In this document: in pieces, positions 55,148 to 64,000 of the stretch
Numbering within the stretch: the stretch's first letter is position 1
Layout of the letters: every line of letters begins with the position of its first letter
Source of the DNA: Neurospora tetrasperma FGSC 2508
Lineage: Eukaryota; Ascomycota; Sordariomycetes; Sordariales; Sordariaceae
Direction: 5' to 3'
Assembly: GCF_000213175.1 (NCBI RefSeq)
Contig: NW_009799102.1
Span: 338,178-402,177, forward strand
DNA: 64,000 bases
Translations under genes and position numbers: made by a program
The notes under the pieces: model-generated
The model's database searches: none
The model's input: the letters and a program-made list of their open reading frames with translations, nothing else
Told to the model about the DNA's origin: nothing

Positions 55148-56680
55148 TCACTCCCTCCTCCGCTCAACCTCCTCCTCGTCCCCCTCTCTCCCTTCCACCT
55201 GCTGCTCCCCCTCCTCATGCCTGTTCAACTTGATATTGATAAACATGGTAAAAATGCCCAAATCATACGTCAACCTCAGCGCACCTGCCACCACAAACGC
55301 CACCCAAAACCTTCCTCCGTCCGCCAACACGCCCGTGACACTCGGTCCCATAGTCGACGCGAGGGTCCTCAAAGTTCCCGTGATGCCCATGACTGCCGTC
55401 CTCTCTTCAGGCTTAACCACCGCGGCAATCAGCGCCGCTCTTGGCGCCTGGTCCATGTTGTTCAGCCCGACTCTGACCAACAGCAAGGCAAAAGTCGCCG
55501 TGACGCTCTTGGGCAGAGGGAAGAAGAGCACCGCGGCCGAGGATGGAATGTGCGTGAACACCATGGTGTTGACCAGGCCAATGTGTCGCGCCATCGGTCC
55601 CGCAAACACGGACGACAGAGCAGCAAGGAAGTAAGCGACAGACAGGAAGTCGCCCAGCATCGACTTGGGTAAATGGAACTTTTGGTCCATGTAGTACGTC
55701 GTCCAAGACATGGAGACCATACCATCCGCAAGGTTGTCGACCATGAGGAGAGCCCAAAGAATGAGCATGACGGAAAGCGTCGACCGGGAAATCTCCACTT
55801 TGAACCATCCCTTTTCCTTCTTCTTTGGTTCTTCTTCTTCTTCTTCCCTCTCTCCCCTCTCTCCCCTCTCTCCCCTCTCTTCCCTTCCCACAGCAGACGG
55901 CCCCGCCAACAACGGCTCCGTCTCCCTCGTCGCATCCGTCTCCGGCTCCAACACCTGCACCTGCACCCCCATTCCCTTTCCCTTTCCCTTCCTCCCCTTC
56001 CCCCCTCCCAACTCACACCGATCCGTCATCCCCCAAACCCCCGCAACATTAACAACACCCATAACCACATACCCCCAGAACACAGCATGATACGCCTCCC
56101 TCCCCTCCCACTTCCTCCCTTCCACCAAAAACTGAACCACCCATCCGGCAACCGCCGTCCCCGCACAACTCCCCGCACTACTCATAGCAACATACCACCC
56201 CAACACCTCCGCCCTCGTTTCCGCTTCCGTCAACTCACTCACCATACTCTCCTCAATAGCCCTAAACGGCCCAAAGTCGCCTCCCGTGGCACTAATCACC
56301 CCCACCACCGCCGCCGCCAACAACACAAAGTAATTTTCGCATGTAGCAAAGACAACACCGGAGCAAATCATCATGGTTGCGCCGATAAGCAAGGTGCGTC
56401 GTCTACCTAGACGGTCGGCGATGAGCGTGAGGAGGAGGGAGAGGAGGACGTCGCCTACGAGGGTCAGGGTCATGAAGAGGCCGATTTGGGTGTCGGAAAA
56501 GTGTAAGGAGGAAAAAAAGAGGGCGAGGATGAGGGAGGAGGCGCCGTAGGAGAGCATGCGGGTTGTGCGGTTGAGGATTATCAGGAGGGCGTCGTGGGGG
56601 GTGGAGAGGAGGGAGGGGAGGCCGGTGAGGGAGAGGAGGCGGGTGGTTATTGTTGGGGTGGTGGGCTGTTCTGGAGGCAT
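55148..56680 (-). CDS. MFS transporter, fungal, substrate unknown
   Basis: A single 510-residue open frame. Six helices form the first half, with the MFS loop 2-3 motif LLTLIADRLGRRRTLLIGA (about residue 90-105) and helix 5 region VGVISATGGDFGPFRAIEESMVSELT. A large basic/acidic central loop (about 225-310, Gly/Lys-rich then Glu-rich) follows, then six more helices (STLSVMLILWALLMVDNLADGMVSMSWTTYYM onwards, RVGLNNMDQAPRAALIAAVV). The C-terminus is Glu/Arg-rich. The pattern fits an MFS_1 protein of a small fungal group annotated only as MFS transporters; FGPFRAIEESM and MDQAPRAA are conserved-looking features around the pore. The membrane location is clear, but the direction and substrate of transport are not. 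Confidence 0.88.
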   Translation of the reverse strand: MPPEQPTTPTITTRLLSLTGLPSLLSTPHDALLIILNRTTRMLSYGASSLILALFFSSLHFSDTQIGLFMTLTLVGDVLLSLLLTLIADRLGRRRTLLIGATMMICSGVVFATCENYFVLLAAAVVGVISATGGDFGPFRAIEESMVSELTEAETRAEVLGWYVAMSSAGSCAGTAVAGWVVQFLVEGRKWEGREAYHAVFWGYVVMGVVNVAGVWGMTDRCELGGGKGRKGKGKGMGVQVQVLEPETDATRETEPLLAGPSAVGREERGERGERGEREEEEEEPKKKEKGWFKVEISRSTLSVMLILWALLMVDNLADGMVSMSWTTYYMDQKFHLPKSMLGDFLSVAYFLAALSSVFAGPMARHIGLVNTMVFTHIPSSAAVLFFPLPKSVTATFALLLVRVGLNNMDQAPRAALIAAVVKPEERTAVMGITGTLRTLASTMGPSVTGVLADGGRFWVAFVVAGALRLTYDLGIFTMFINIKLNRHEEGEQQVEGREGDEEEVERRRE

Positions 56681-57479
56681 TTTGAAGGGTTGGTTCGTTG
56701 TGTGGTTGTTGATTCTGTGAAAGGTTTGGTGGGTTGAGATGGTGGTGGTGGTGGTGGTGTTGGTTTTGAGGGTGTCGTACCCGGGTGTTACCCAGGTAGT
56801 AGTCTAATAGATGAAAAAGAGATGGATGAATGACCGGAGAATGACAGATAATTGTGAAAGTCGGGAAGTCAATGGCGAATATATAAAAACCAAGAGTTAA
56901 AAAATACTTTCTAAATATAATCGTGACAAAGAAAGTATACAAGAAACTGACGACGATGTTGACTCTACGATGTTGACTCCGACGTTGACTCAAACTTTTG
57001 AATCCTTCTCCGCTCGGAGCCGAACCGGCGATGATCAATTTTCAGTACATAGTATGTATCTCGTCACCGCTAACCCTGTTGGCGACATCCTTTGTATGAC
57101 GCGTCCCATTTATGGAACCCTGAATGAGCCCTTCCTACCGTACCTTTCCCAAGAACCAGTTGATTCGGTTGGTCGGCGGCGGCGTCGGTCACTCGGTCAT
57201 TGTCCGGATTTAACGACAGACACCATACAGTTAACTGTAACATCAACAGCAACAACAGCAACAACAATAACAATGACACTAACAACAATAACTACGTTTC
57301 GAAACCACATAAACAAAAACACCACCAGAAAAATCATGATTATACTATACTACACACACCCCTCTAACATAGGTAGCATTCCCACCACCAACCATACTCA
57401 ACTATAGTACAACCCTCGCTTAACTCAATGACGTTGACGCATAATTCCAAAGGCCCCTTTGATCATGTCAGTGATACTC
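56681..57479. other. Intergenic, upstream of the MFS gene and downstream of the SGNH-like gene
   Basis: 0.8 kb. It contains CAA/AAC-rich simple sequence at about 57236-57292 and a GGTG-rich stretch just upstream of the MFS start (56735-56762). No gene seen. Confidence 0.5.
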
Positions 57480-59468
57480 CTAAACACTCGCCCAAAGCCC
57501 TTCATCATCTTTCCCCTCCTCCTCTGTCCTATACGACTCCCCCCTCCTTACTTTCTCCGCCGCCTCTTTCGCAATCTCCCTGATGGGTCTCGACCCCAGA
57601 GTAAACGGGGTGTAGAAGAGGTAATCATCCGGGACGTTGCAAACCGTCTCTGTCCTCTCTTCTTCTGCTTCTTTTCCTACTTCCTCTGCTGCTGCCACCG
57701 GTTCCGCTGTGGTGGTTACTTCCTGCCTCCTCATCCTCCTCCTCCTCCTTCTCTTCGATCCTACCCCCTCCGCTTTAGCTTGCTTAGAAGCAGCAGCTTC
57801 AGCAGCAGCTTCAGCAAAAGCCTTCATCAACTCCGTAGCAGATTCCGTTTCCGTCTGAGAATCTGTAGTTTGCTGCATAACCAACCCCTCGTCTTCCAAG
57901 TCCAGCACCAGCTCCGTCTCCGACTTGACCGGCTTCACACATGGCTCCCATACTTTTTTATACCACTGAGTCATCGGCTTTTGGCCCAAGCCGTTGCCGT
58001 CGCTGAGGCCAGAGCTGCGCAGTTGGCCTTCTAACAGGGCCGAAGTAATGTAGTCGACCATGTCGTAGGTGATGAAGTCGCGTACTGGCGGCGGCTGGTT
58101 TTTGGGCTTTGCGTTCGCGTTCGTGTTCGGGTTAACGGCGATGTTTTCGGCAGATTTTGTTGTCTTCTTGCCGCTTGTAGAGCTACGTTTTGTCCCGTTC
58201 CCGTCTTCATCTTCGCTGTTCTGACCATCAAGTGACGTATCTACTACTTCGTCTTCTTCGGTGTTCAGATAAAACTCGTCCGGCCCAATGACATCCGATT
58301 TGTCCACCCACGCGTACAGCTTGTCCCCCATGACTTGGTTCCAGGTGTCCGTCAACTTGGCCGCGTTGCGCATCTGCTCGGCTTTCGAATGCGGATGCGG
58401 TGTTTCCGGGCGGTTGGAGTTCCATCCAGGAGCCATGGAGATGTCGAATAGGCTGGGGAAAAAGACGCGAAAGGTTTCGGGTTTCGACGACGAGTTTTGT
58501 GTCTGTGCCTTTTGTGCGGAGCCAGAAACGGGCTTGGTAGCCTCGCCGGATTTAGCTTTGTAGACCTCTGGATCTATGATCTTGATCGGACCGGCATTGG
58601 TCTTGCGTGAGAGATGGTTGGGGTTGGTAGACACCGCGATGGTATCTTTCGTTATGGTGCTCTCATAGAGACGCTCCATCTGTTCAATCACATGGTCGGT
58701 CAACTGATCAATGACCGCCTTGCCTGTGGCAATGGGGAGCGTGGCTAGTGACCAGACGTCCCATTGTCCCAAGTTAAAGACCCAGAGAGTCTCATTTGCT
58801 TTGGGGAGGGTGGTTGTGTTTTGCAATTCTAGGAAGGCCGTCACTTGGGCACTTAGGTCTGGTAACGCTTTGGACACGGGGAACAGTCGAGGCTGAAAGG
58901 TGTAATCGTAGCCTGGACCTTGGGACTTCTTCAGCTTTGTCGTGTTCTTGATCGTCTGCCTGACGGCTTCGACGTAGATATCCTTCGAAATGAGGGGGTG
59001 TGCCGGCGGGTGAAGGTTGGGAGGTATAAAGGAGAGGTAGTGGGAGCAGTTTAACTGGCAAGATCCACGTTAGCAACGATCAAGAGGTAAAGCGAGAAAT
59101 GGGAACAGACTAACCTCGCGGCACATAAGCTCGGTCCAGCCAGGAGACCGCATCTCCTTCTCTCCCCGCGTCCAAGCAGGAGTCGCTACATCGTCCTCTC
59201 CAAAGACAACGACGCGGAGTCCGCCAGGGTGTTGTTGCGACTGAAACTCGTAGTGTGCCTTTTCGTCCTTGTTGTCTTCACTTTGGTTGTCAGACCAACG
59301 GAAGAGATCGTTTGAGGATAGGTCTTCGCCAACGCCCCTGCTGATGACGAGCAGAGTGGCGAGTACGAGAGTCGAGCCGACGATAAGTTGCAGTAAAAGT
59401 CTTGGTCCTTTGTGTAGTACTCGCGCTGAGAAGAAAGAAAGGAGCGCCTGAAAGTCACATGGCTTCAT
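57480..59468 (-). CDS. Type II membrane protein with SGNH/GDSL-esterase-like domain
   Basis: Exons 59115-59468 and 57480-59054 (60-nt intron, GTTAGT...TGCCAG, phase 0) give 642 residues. I chose the start at 59468 because it puts a single membrane anchor (LLLQLIVGSTLVLATLLVIS, about 23-42) near the N-terminus; an in-frame ATG at 59663 would add 65 residues that do not look like protein. After the anchor comes an SGNH-like opening strand RVVVFGEDDVATPAW (about 86-100), WTELMCRELNCSHYLSFIPP with paired cysteines, and WVFNLGQWDVWSLATLP in the place of the third SGNH block. A long acidic/Lys-rich C-terminal part has an Ala-rich helix and an RRRRRRMRRQE basic patch. The domain probably faces the Golgi or ER lumen or the cell surface, but the basic patch is unusual for that. 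The serine nucleophile expected in GDSL is not in the usual place, so activity is doubtful. Confidence 0.7.
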
Positions 59469-60466
59469 TGTGCCGGAGGGCTGGCCATGAAGAACCATGC
59501 CGCTGTAGGCGAGTTGGGTTGACGGCGGAGTGGTGGCAGAGTGTCCTCCAAAATTCGTGGTCGTGATGCGCTGCCGGGTATAGATGACTAGACAAGCGGG
59601 AGTAGTTGATGAGTTTCGAGTGGCGATGCTGTATTTGGGATGTAGTAACAAAGGTGGTGCCAATGCGAGGGATCACCGTGGGGTAAGGCGCATCAAGGAA
59701 GATGGCGTCAAGTGGAAGGTTCGGTCTTAAACGAGAGGCACCGGAGGGGCGGAAGTGTAGGGAACGAGATGGGTTCTGCCGAAGAGGTGATGGGATGTCC
59801 CGTGCACAGCGCCCTGTTGAACGGGACGATTCACCTGGTACCTGTATCTGACCTGAAGGTTGGGGTTGAAACGACGGCGAGATACGAGTGTCTGTGTTGC
59901 AATGGCCCGGGTCTGGATCAGCGCTCCGGGGGACGGCCCGTGCCAAGTCCCTGCCAAGACGGGACCTCAGGGGCAATCAATGGGGTTTCCACGGTCGCCA
60001 AGTCCTGGGAATCGGCGAAGATCCGGTGCCTAATTGTGAGGGAGCTCCGCTGTGGATTAGTGATTCGGTAGGTAGAGTAGAGACATAGAAAAGAAATGTG
60101 CATTCAGGACAAGTGAAATGCTACTCATCGGCGAGAAGCCGAGTAAAAGTAGAAAAGAACATACAATGCGCCGTCCAAGCGCAAGTCGAACTTTGTAAAT
60201 GACCGATTCCCAGAGCGGATCCATACCCCCAGGCTTGCCTATTTCCGGACCCCCCTCGAAGCCACACCGGCGGCGCCCGGACGCGTCATGTATCGATAGC
60301 CAGGGTGAAGGCCGCGTAAGTGGTCTCCGCACGGCAAGAGCACTACGTACCTCTATGTATGCACTGCGGAGGGCGAGACGTAATGCTATCCCGATACCGA
60401 TTCCGTTTTCCCATCAAGGAAACATGAAACACGCGCTTCGTCACCCGCCGCGTCCTCGGTTTCTCA
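59469..60466. other. Intergenic, upstream of the SGNH-like gene
   Basis: 1 kb with no supported gene. Frames on both strands are short and lack domains. It should hold the SGNH-like gene promoter and the 3' UTR of the DUF6640-type gene. Confidence 0.5.
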
Positions 60467-60976
60467 TCATCTAAGGCGCCTCGTCTCGAGCCATGCCCCC
60501 AAGATGGCCAACCCAGCAAATACCGGGAACATTTTGCCTTGAGGGAAGTCGGTGATGTCGCCGAACTCGGGATCGGTTCCTGCAGTGTTGGGATACAAGA
60601 TGGCTGCCAGACCTGCGAACCAGTAGACACTTCCGAGGAAGCCCGCCGTGCGCAAAGAATCCTTCACCCGCTCACGCCTCTCAACCTGTACGGCCGGTGT
60701 GGGGACCGGGTCTGATTTGGGAACACGGCCGGATGGCAGCCAGGTGTAAAAGAGGGTTGCGAGACCCAGGACCACGGATAGGGTAATGGTTTGGCCACAA
60801 TGAAATCTGTCAAGGCTGGTTCATTATGTGTTTTCCTGCAAGTATGTGACAAGACGGGCATACTTTGCATGTGGCTTCCAGGCCGGATTGAAGATGTGGG
60901 TTTCATTGTAGTCGGCCGCCGGGGCAGCAAAGAGGAGAATGAGGGCGTCGATAGTGAGGAGGATCTTGCCGAGCAT
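60467..60976 (-). CDS. Small four-helix membrane protein, DUF6640-type
   Basis: Exons 60864-60976 and 60467-60806 (57-nt intron, GTATGC...TGACAG) give 150 residues. It opens with MLGKILLTIDALILLFAAPAADYNETHIFNPAWKPHAKFHCGQT, a pattern I associate with the fungal DUF6640 family, where a conserved N-E-T-H-I-x-N-P-x-W-x-x-H-A-K-F-H loop follows the first helix. Three further hydrophobic segments follow (ITLSVVLGLATLFYTWLP, TAGFLGSVYWFAGLAAILYP, MFPVFAGLAILGAW), and the protein ends in basic residues. The His-rich loop could bind a metal or cofactor, but no activity is known for the family. The gene is compact, with the intron splitting the conserved loop. Membrane (ER or plasma) location inferred. 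Confidence 0.8.
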
Positions 60977-63900
60977 GGTGATTCGTTTGTTTGGAGGTGA
61001 TCTAGGTGGTCTATGTTTGGTATTGGCCGTTGAAAAGAAGACGAGACGTCGAGTAGAATGAAATGGTAGCCGTCATGTCTTTGCGTCCGGTTACTCAAAA
61101 CCCGCAACTTCCTTTTATGTCACGAACGGGACACTGACAGTGGATTCATGCCGTCATGGTATCTAACAATTACGCATATTTCCACTGGAAGTAGCACATC
61201 ATACCAAGTAACGCACTGGGTGTTTGGCAACATCACCACTTTCACAGTGAAGGCATTCGGCGTCGGTGGTGTTAATGAACACAATAAAAAGACTTGTCTG
61301 CGAGGAATCCATCTGAAGTGCGCGAGAATGAGTGAATGGCTTCCTCTTGGTTTCCTGATCACGGTCAGCTATCAAGCAAGCAAGGTTTTGTGACGGGCAT
61401 CGTGGGACAAGAAGACCTCGTCCCATACATTTCAAGTTGTTAGTTGGTTGTGTTGAGCGGGAGATGGTGGGTGAAGCCCTAAAGAAGCCTGCCACAAAAT
61501 GCCCTGGGCCGAAGGCGCTGTGGGCGAGCAATCCCTCCGCTGCCCTGGAGGCTGAAAGCGGTGCCGCCTTCCTCCCGCCGCCGGCCCCCCCGCAAAAACT
61601 CTCAAACCGCCCCCAAAACATGACACTGGATTCGCCGCCAACCAACCAACAACGAACCACCAAACAACCAACAACTAACCCATCCTCCTCCTACCCTCCA
61701 ATTCCCTTTCGCAAATTGAAAACCGTAGCCTCAACTATTCAGGAATTGATCCATCCGTCTTCCAATATCACTTCATGCTCCTAATTATTGGCATTGCCTT
61801 CTGCGGCTTCTTCCCCGACCTCTCCCTGCTCCCTGCGCAAGAACCTCGATGGCTGCGCTGAATACAGGTAACCGTCCGGAGAAAGAGCGACGGTGAGTAA
61901 CCCAACGACACCTCGTCCATCATGGTTTGCGATAGACAGGAAAACTGATTCCAAATCTCTCTCGATAAGGTTGACGGTTGATTGTCTCCTACAAACCTAG
62001 ATGAGCCAGCGATTGCCCTGCGGAGGAATATCCTCACTGACGGCCCTGTCTCCGAACTCATCTCCGAAGTCCTACACTATAGGCGCCTCGGAGTCGCTGT
62101 CCCTCGATCGACGACAGCATGTCTATCGAAACCACAAAAAACATGATTTCACCAAGAAACGAAGCCGCCAAAAAATACAAGGCCGAATTTACAACGAGTG
62201 ATTCGACATACCAGAACCCTCGTCGGCGCAAAAGGCGCTCGCTGAAAGGCCTGGCTGGCATGTATTCCATCCCAATGTCAGTGTCACGAGCCGCTGTTAG
62301 TGCAGCGGGGTTCCTGCAACCAACCCACTACACTCATTAACCCGGGCCCAGGGCGTGTGGTCCACGAGTCCTCCACGAGCCCCCCGGGCCACGAGTGTGA
62401 CACCCCCCATGGGCACCGTCACACTGCTGCAATTCCGCCCGAGAAATGTTCGCTCTCCCAGTGACAGACAGCCGTCTCACACTTCATCCTAACAACATCA
62501 TGAATACCTAACGACATTGTTCAGCAACTCGATATATACCAACAAAAATCAATCAATTCTAACTCGAACTTGTCCTCTCCGCAATTATTTCTCGCCAGAA
62601 CGTACGTTTTCCGGAGACCAAAGCAGTAAAGAAGCCGCCCAAAACCAGTCGTCAAAACCTTTCACGACCCAGCACCATAACCAAGACGAAACAACCGTCG
62701 TTACACGGCCGGCCACGGTTCTCGTCCGCAAGCACCTCACCGTCGCGAGCAGCCAATGCTGCAAATCTCCGCTACTCTTCACGCAGCTTTTATCTCCCAT
62801 ATCCTCATCGACAAGAAAAAGACCAAAAAGAGATCGGAACGTCATCACAGATCCGTCATCAGTTACCTAGGCATCTCTAATCAGGCCGACTGACTCACAA
62901 ACGCACATACATGGCTTCCTCCAAGTCATGGCCCACCTTCCTCTACTTCTTCACCCTTATCTGATCGATTCGATCCACTGAGTAGCTAATTGGCTGGTTG
63001 GTACCCTTGGGGGGGCGCAACAAAGGTCTGAAGCCGGCTGAAAAGCTTTCAATTCGGGATCGTCTACGTCTAGCGATGGTCATCAATCACTTCCGAAGGA
63101 TTGAGGTTACCAGGAGGACAACAGATCCGACGACGACGACGACAACACGGACTAGGAAAAGGACAACTCTTCAGCGACAACACAGACAATGAGTGTCGAC
63201 GATCGACTTGGATGATATCAACATCCATCAAGGACCAATGTCAACAACATCGCCCATGTCATGTCATATCTCCACGATAGCCAATGACAACACCAACAAT
63301 AACACCATAAGTCACGAACGACCACCGATAACGATACAAGACAGAATCGACGTGAGTAAAAAAGCATCATCATTGTCTACCTACTAACACCCCCCTCCAT
63401 CCACCCATCCATCCCATCATGCATTCTCCTTCCTTCCTTCCCTCCTAATCTGATCTGATCTTGCTTTTGAAAAGCGCAAGGCGCAGAGCAAAAAAAAAAA
63501 GAATAGAACTGCGAGAGAAAAAAGAAGAAAAAAAGCAACTTCATCACGAATCATTTCCATCATCATCACGCAGCATAAAACTCCGTTTCTTTTTTTTCCC
63601 TTGCAAGCAATCGATATCCTCCTATTATTTTTGTTCTTCTCTGCTCATTGTTTCTTCTTCTTTTCTTGTATTTATTTTTTCCTTCCCCCGCCAACTCCTC
63701 CTCCTCCTCCTCCAAAGTCATCATCCTCCGCTTAACCTCATGTTGTTATGAGAGTTTGGTTGTGGAAATGCAACGAAGCAACTTAAAAGAACGATGGATA
63801 GATGGCTAGCGTTCTATCAATTCACACTCTCTTTGCCACCCCTCCCCTCCCCCTGAGAGATGAACGATAAAAACTAAAACCACTGTTCTTCTTCTGTGCT

Positions 63901-64000
63901 AAGGTCCAAGCGGACACATAGTAACGCGCGCGCCGCTGCTAAGATACGATGCTGCTAATTGATCTTGCTACGGAAAAGGGAGATGGATAGAGACGAAAAA
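60977..64000. other. Right-end interval without a supported gene
   Basis: 3 kb. Contains CCACGAG repeats around 62359-62393, one GATA-type site (62957), several short frames (62119-62340, 62998-63192, 63193-63387) without domains, and C/T-rich and A/G-rich simple sequence near 63480-63720. The many short ATG frames and CT-rich stretches resemble a long 5' leader or promoter of a regulatory gene to the right of the window. Confidence 0.45.
62957..62965 (-). promoter_or_regulatory. Isolated iron-type GATA site (reverse ATCAGATAA)
   Basis: TTATCTGAT on the plus strand, the only full ATCWGATAA match I found outside the siderophore locus. A single site could occur by chance; it might belong to a gene beyond the right edge. 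Confidence 0.3.

Noticed and set aside
1-64000. CRISPR arrays, operons, ribosome binding sites
   Set aside because: The DNA is clearly eukaryotic with spliceosomal introns; the short repeats are microsatellites.

Overview
The window reads as nuclear DNA of a filamentous ascomycete, most likely a Sordariales fungus of the Neurospora/Sordaria group. Genes are spaced by 0.3-6 kb of non-coding DNA and carry short GT...AG introns with CTAAC-type branch sites. There is a dispersed single 5S rRNA gene with a TATA box about 29 bp upstream, as described for Neurospora, and the gene families are typical of Pezizomycotina (HET-domain, PTH11-like, NPS6 siderophore synthetase, RNA-dependent RNA polymerase). 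The sequence is from a draft assembly: a run of N at 29393-29714 separates two practically identical ~860 bp flanks.

Layout. 1-15 kb looks like an extracellular-siderophore (coprogen-type) locus. It holds an MDR-type ABC transporter running off the left edge (minus), a GNAT acetyltransferase (minus) and a 2029-residue A-T-C-dA-T-C peptide synthetase of the NPS6/SidD type (plus). The two promoter regions hold eight full matches to the iron-regulator GATA-factor site ATCWGATAA, two of them fused into a perfect palindrome. 15-27 kb holds a small secreted protein whose intron carries a 12-bp pyrimidine minisatellite, an EthD-like/alpha-beta hydrolase fusion, a cellular RNA-dependent RNA polymerase (best match rrp-3) with an RRM-like N-terminus and an RGG tail, and a MetE-like methyltransferase-family protein. 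27-31 kb is gene-poor and contains the assembly gap.

31-45 kb carries a multi-pass membrane protein, a stand-alone secreted AA8 (CDH-type cytochrome) protein, a variant 5S rRNA gene, and two PTH11-like seven-helix proteins in opposite orientation with matching intron positions. They flank a 6 kb stretch without a recognisable gene. 45-61 kb is ordinary gene-dense DNA: an anion:cation-symporter-type MFS transporter, a replication factor C small subunit (Rfc3 type), a HET-domain protein, a CorA-like protein, a second MFS transporter, an SGNH-like type II membrane protein and a small DUF6640-type membrane protein. The last 3 kb holds no gene I can support and is probably upstream DNA of a gene beyond the right edge.

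Exon coordinates were worked out by eye from splice consensus and reading-frame continuity, so individual splice sites may be off. Gene names are given only where the domain pattern or sequence is really recognisable. No database search was possible.
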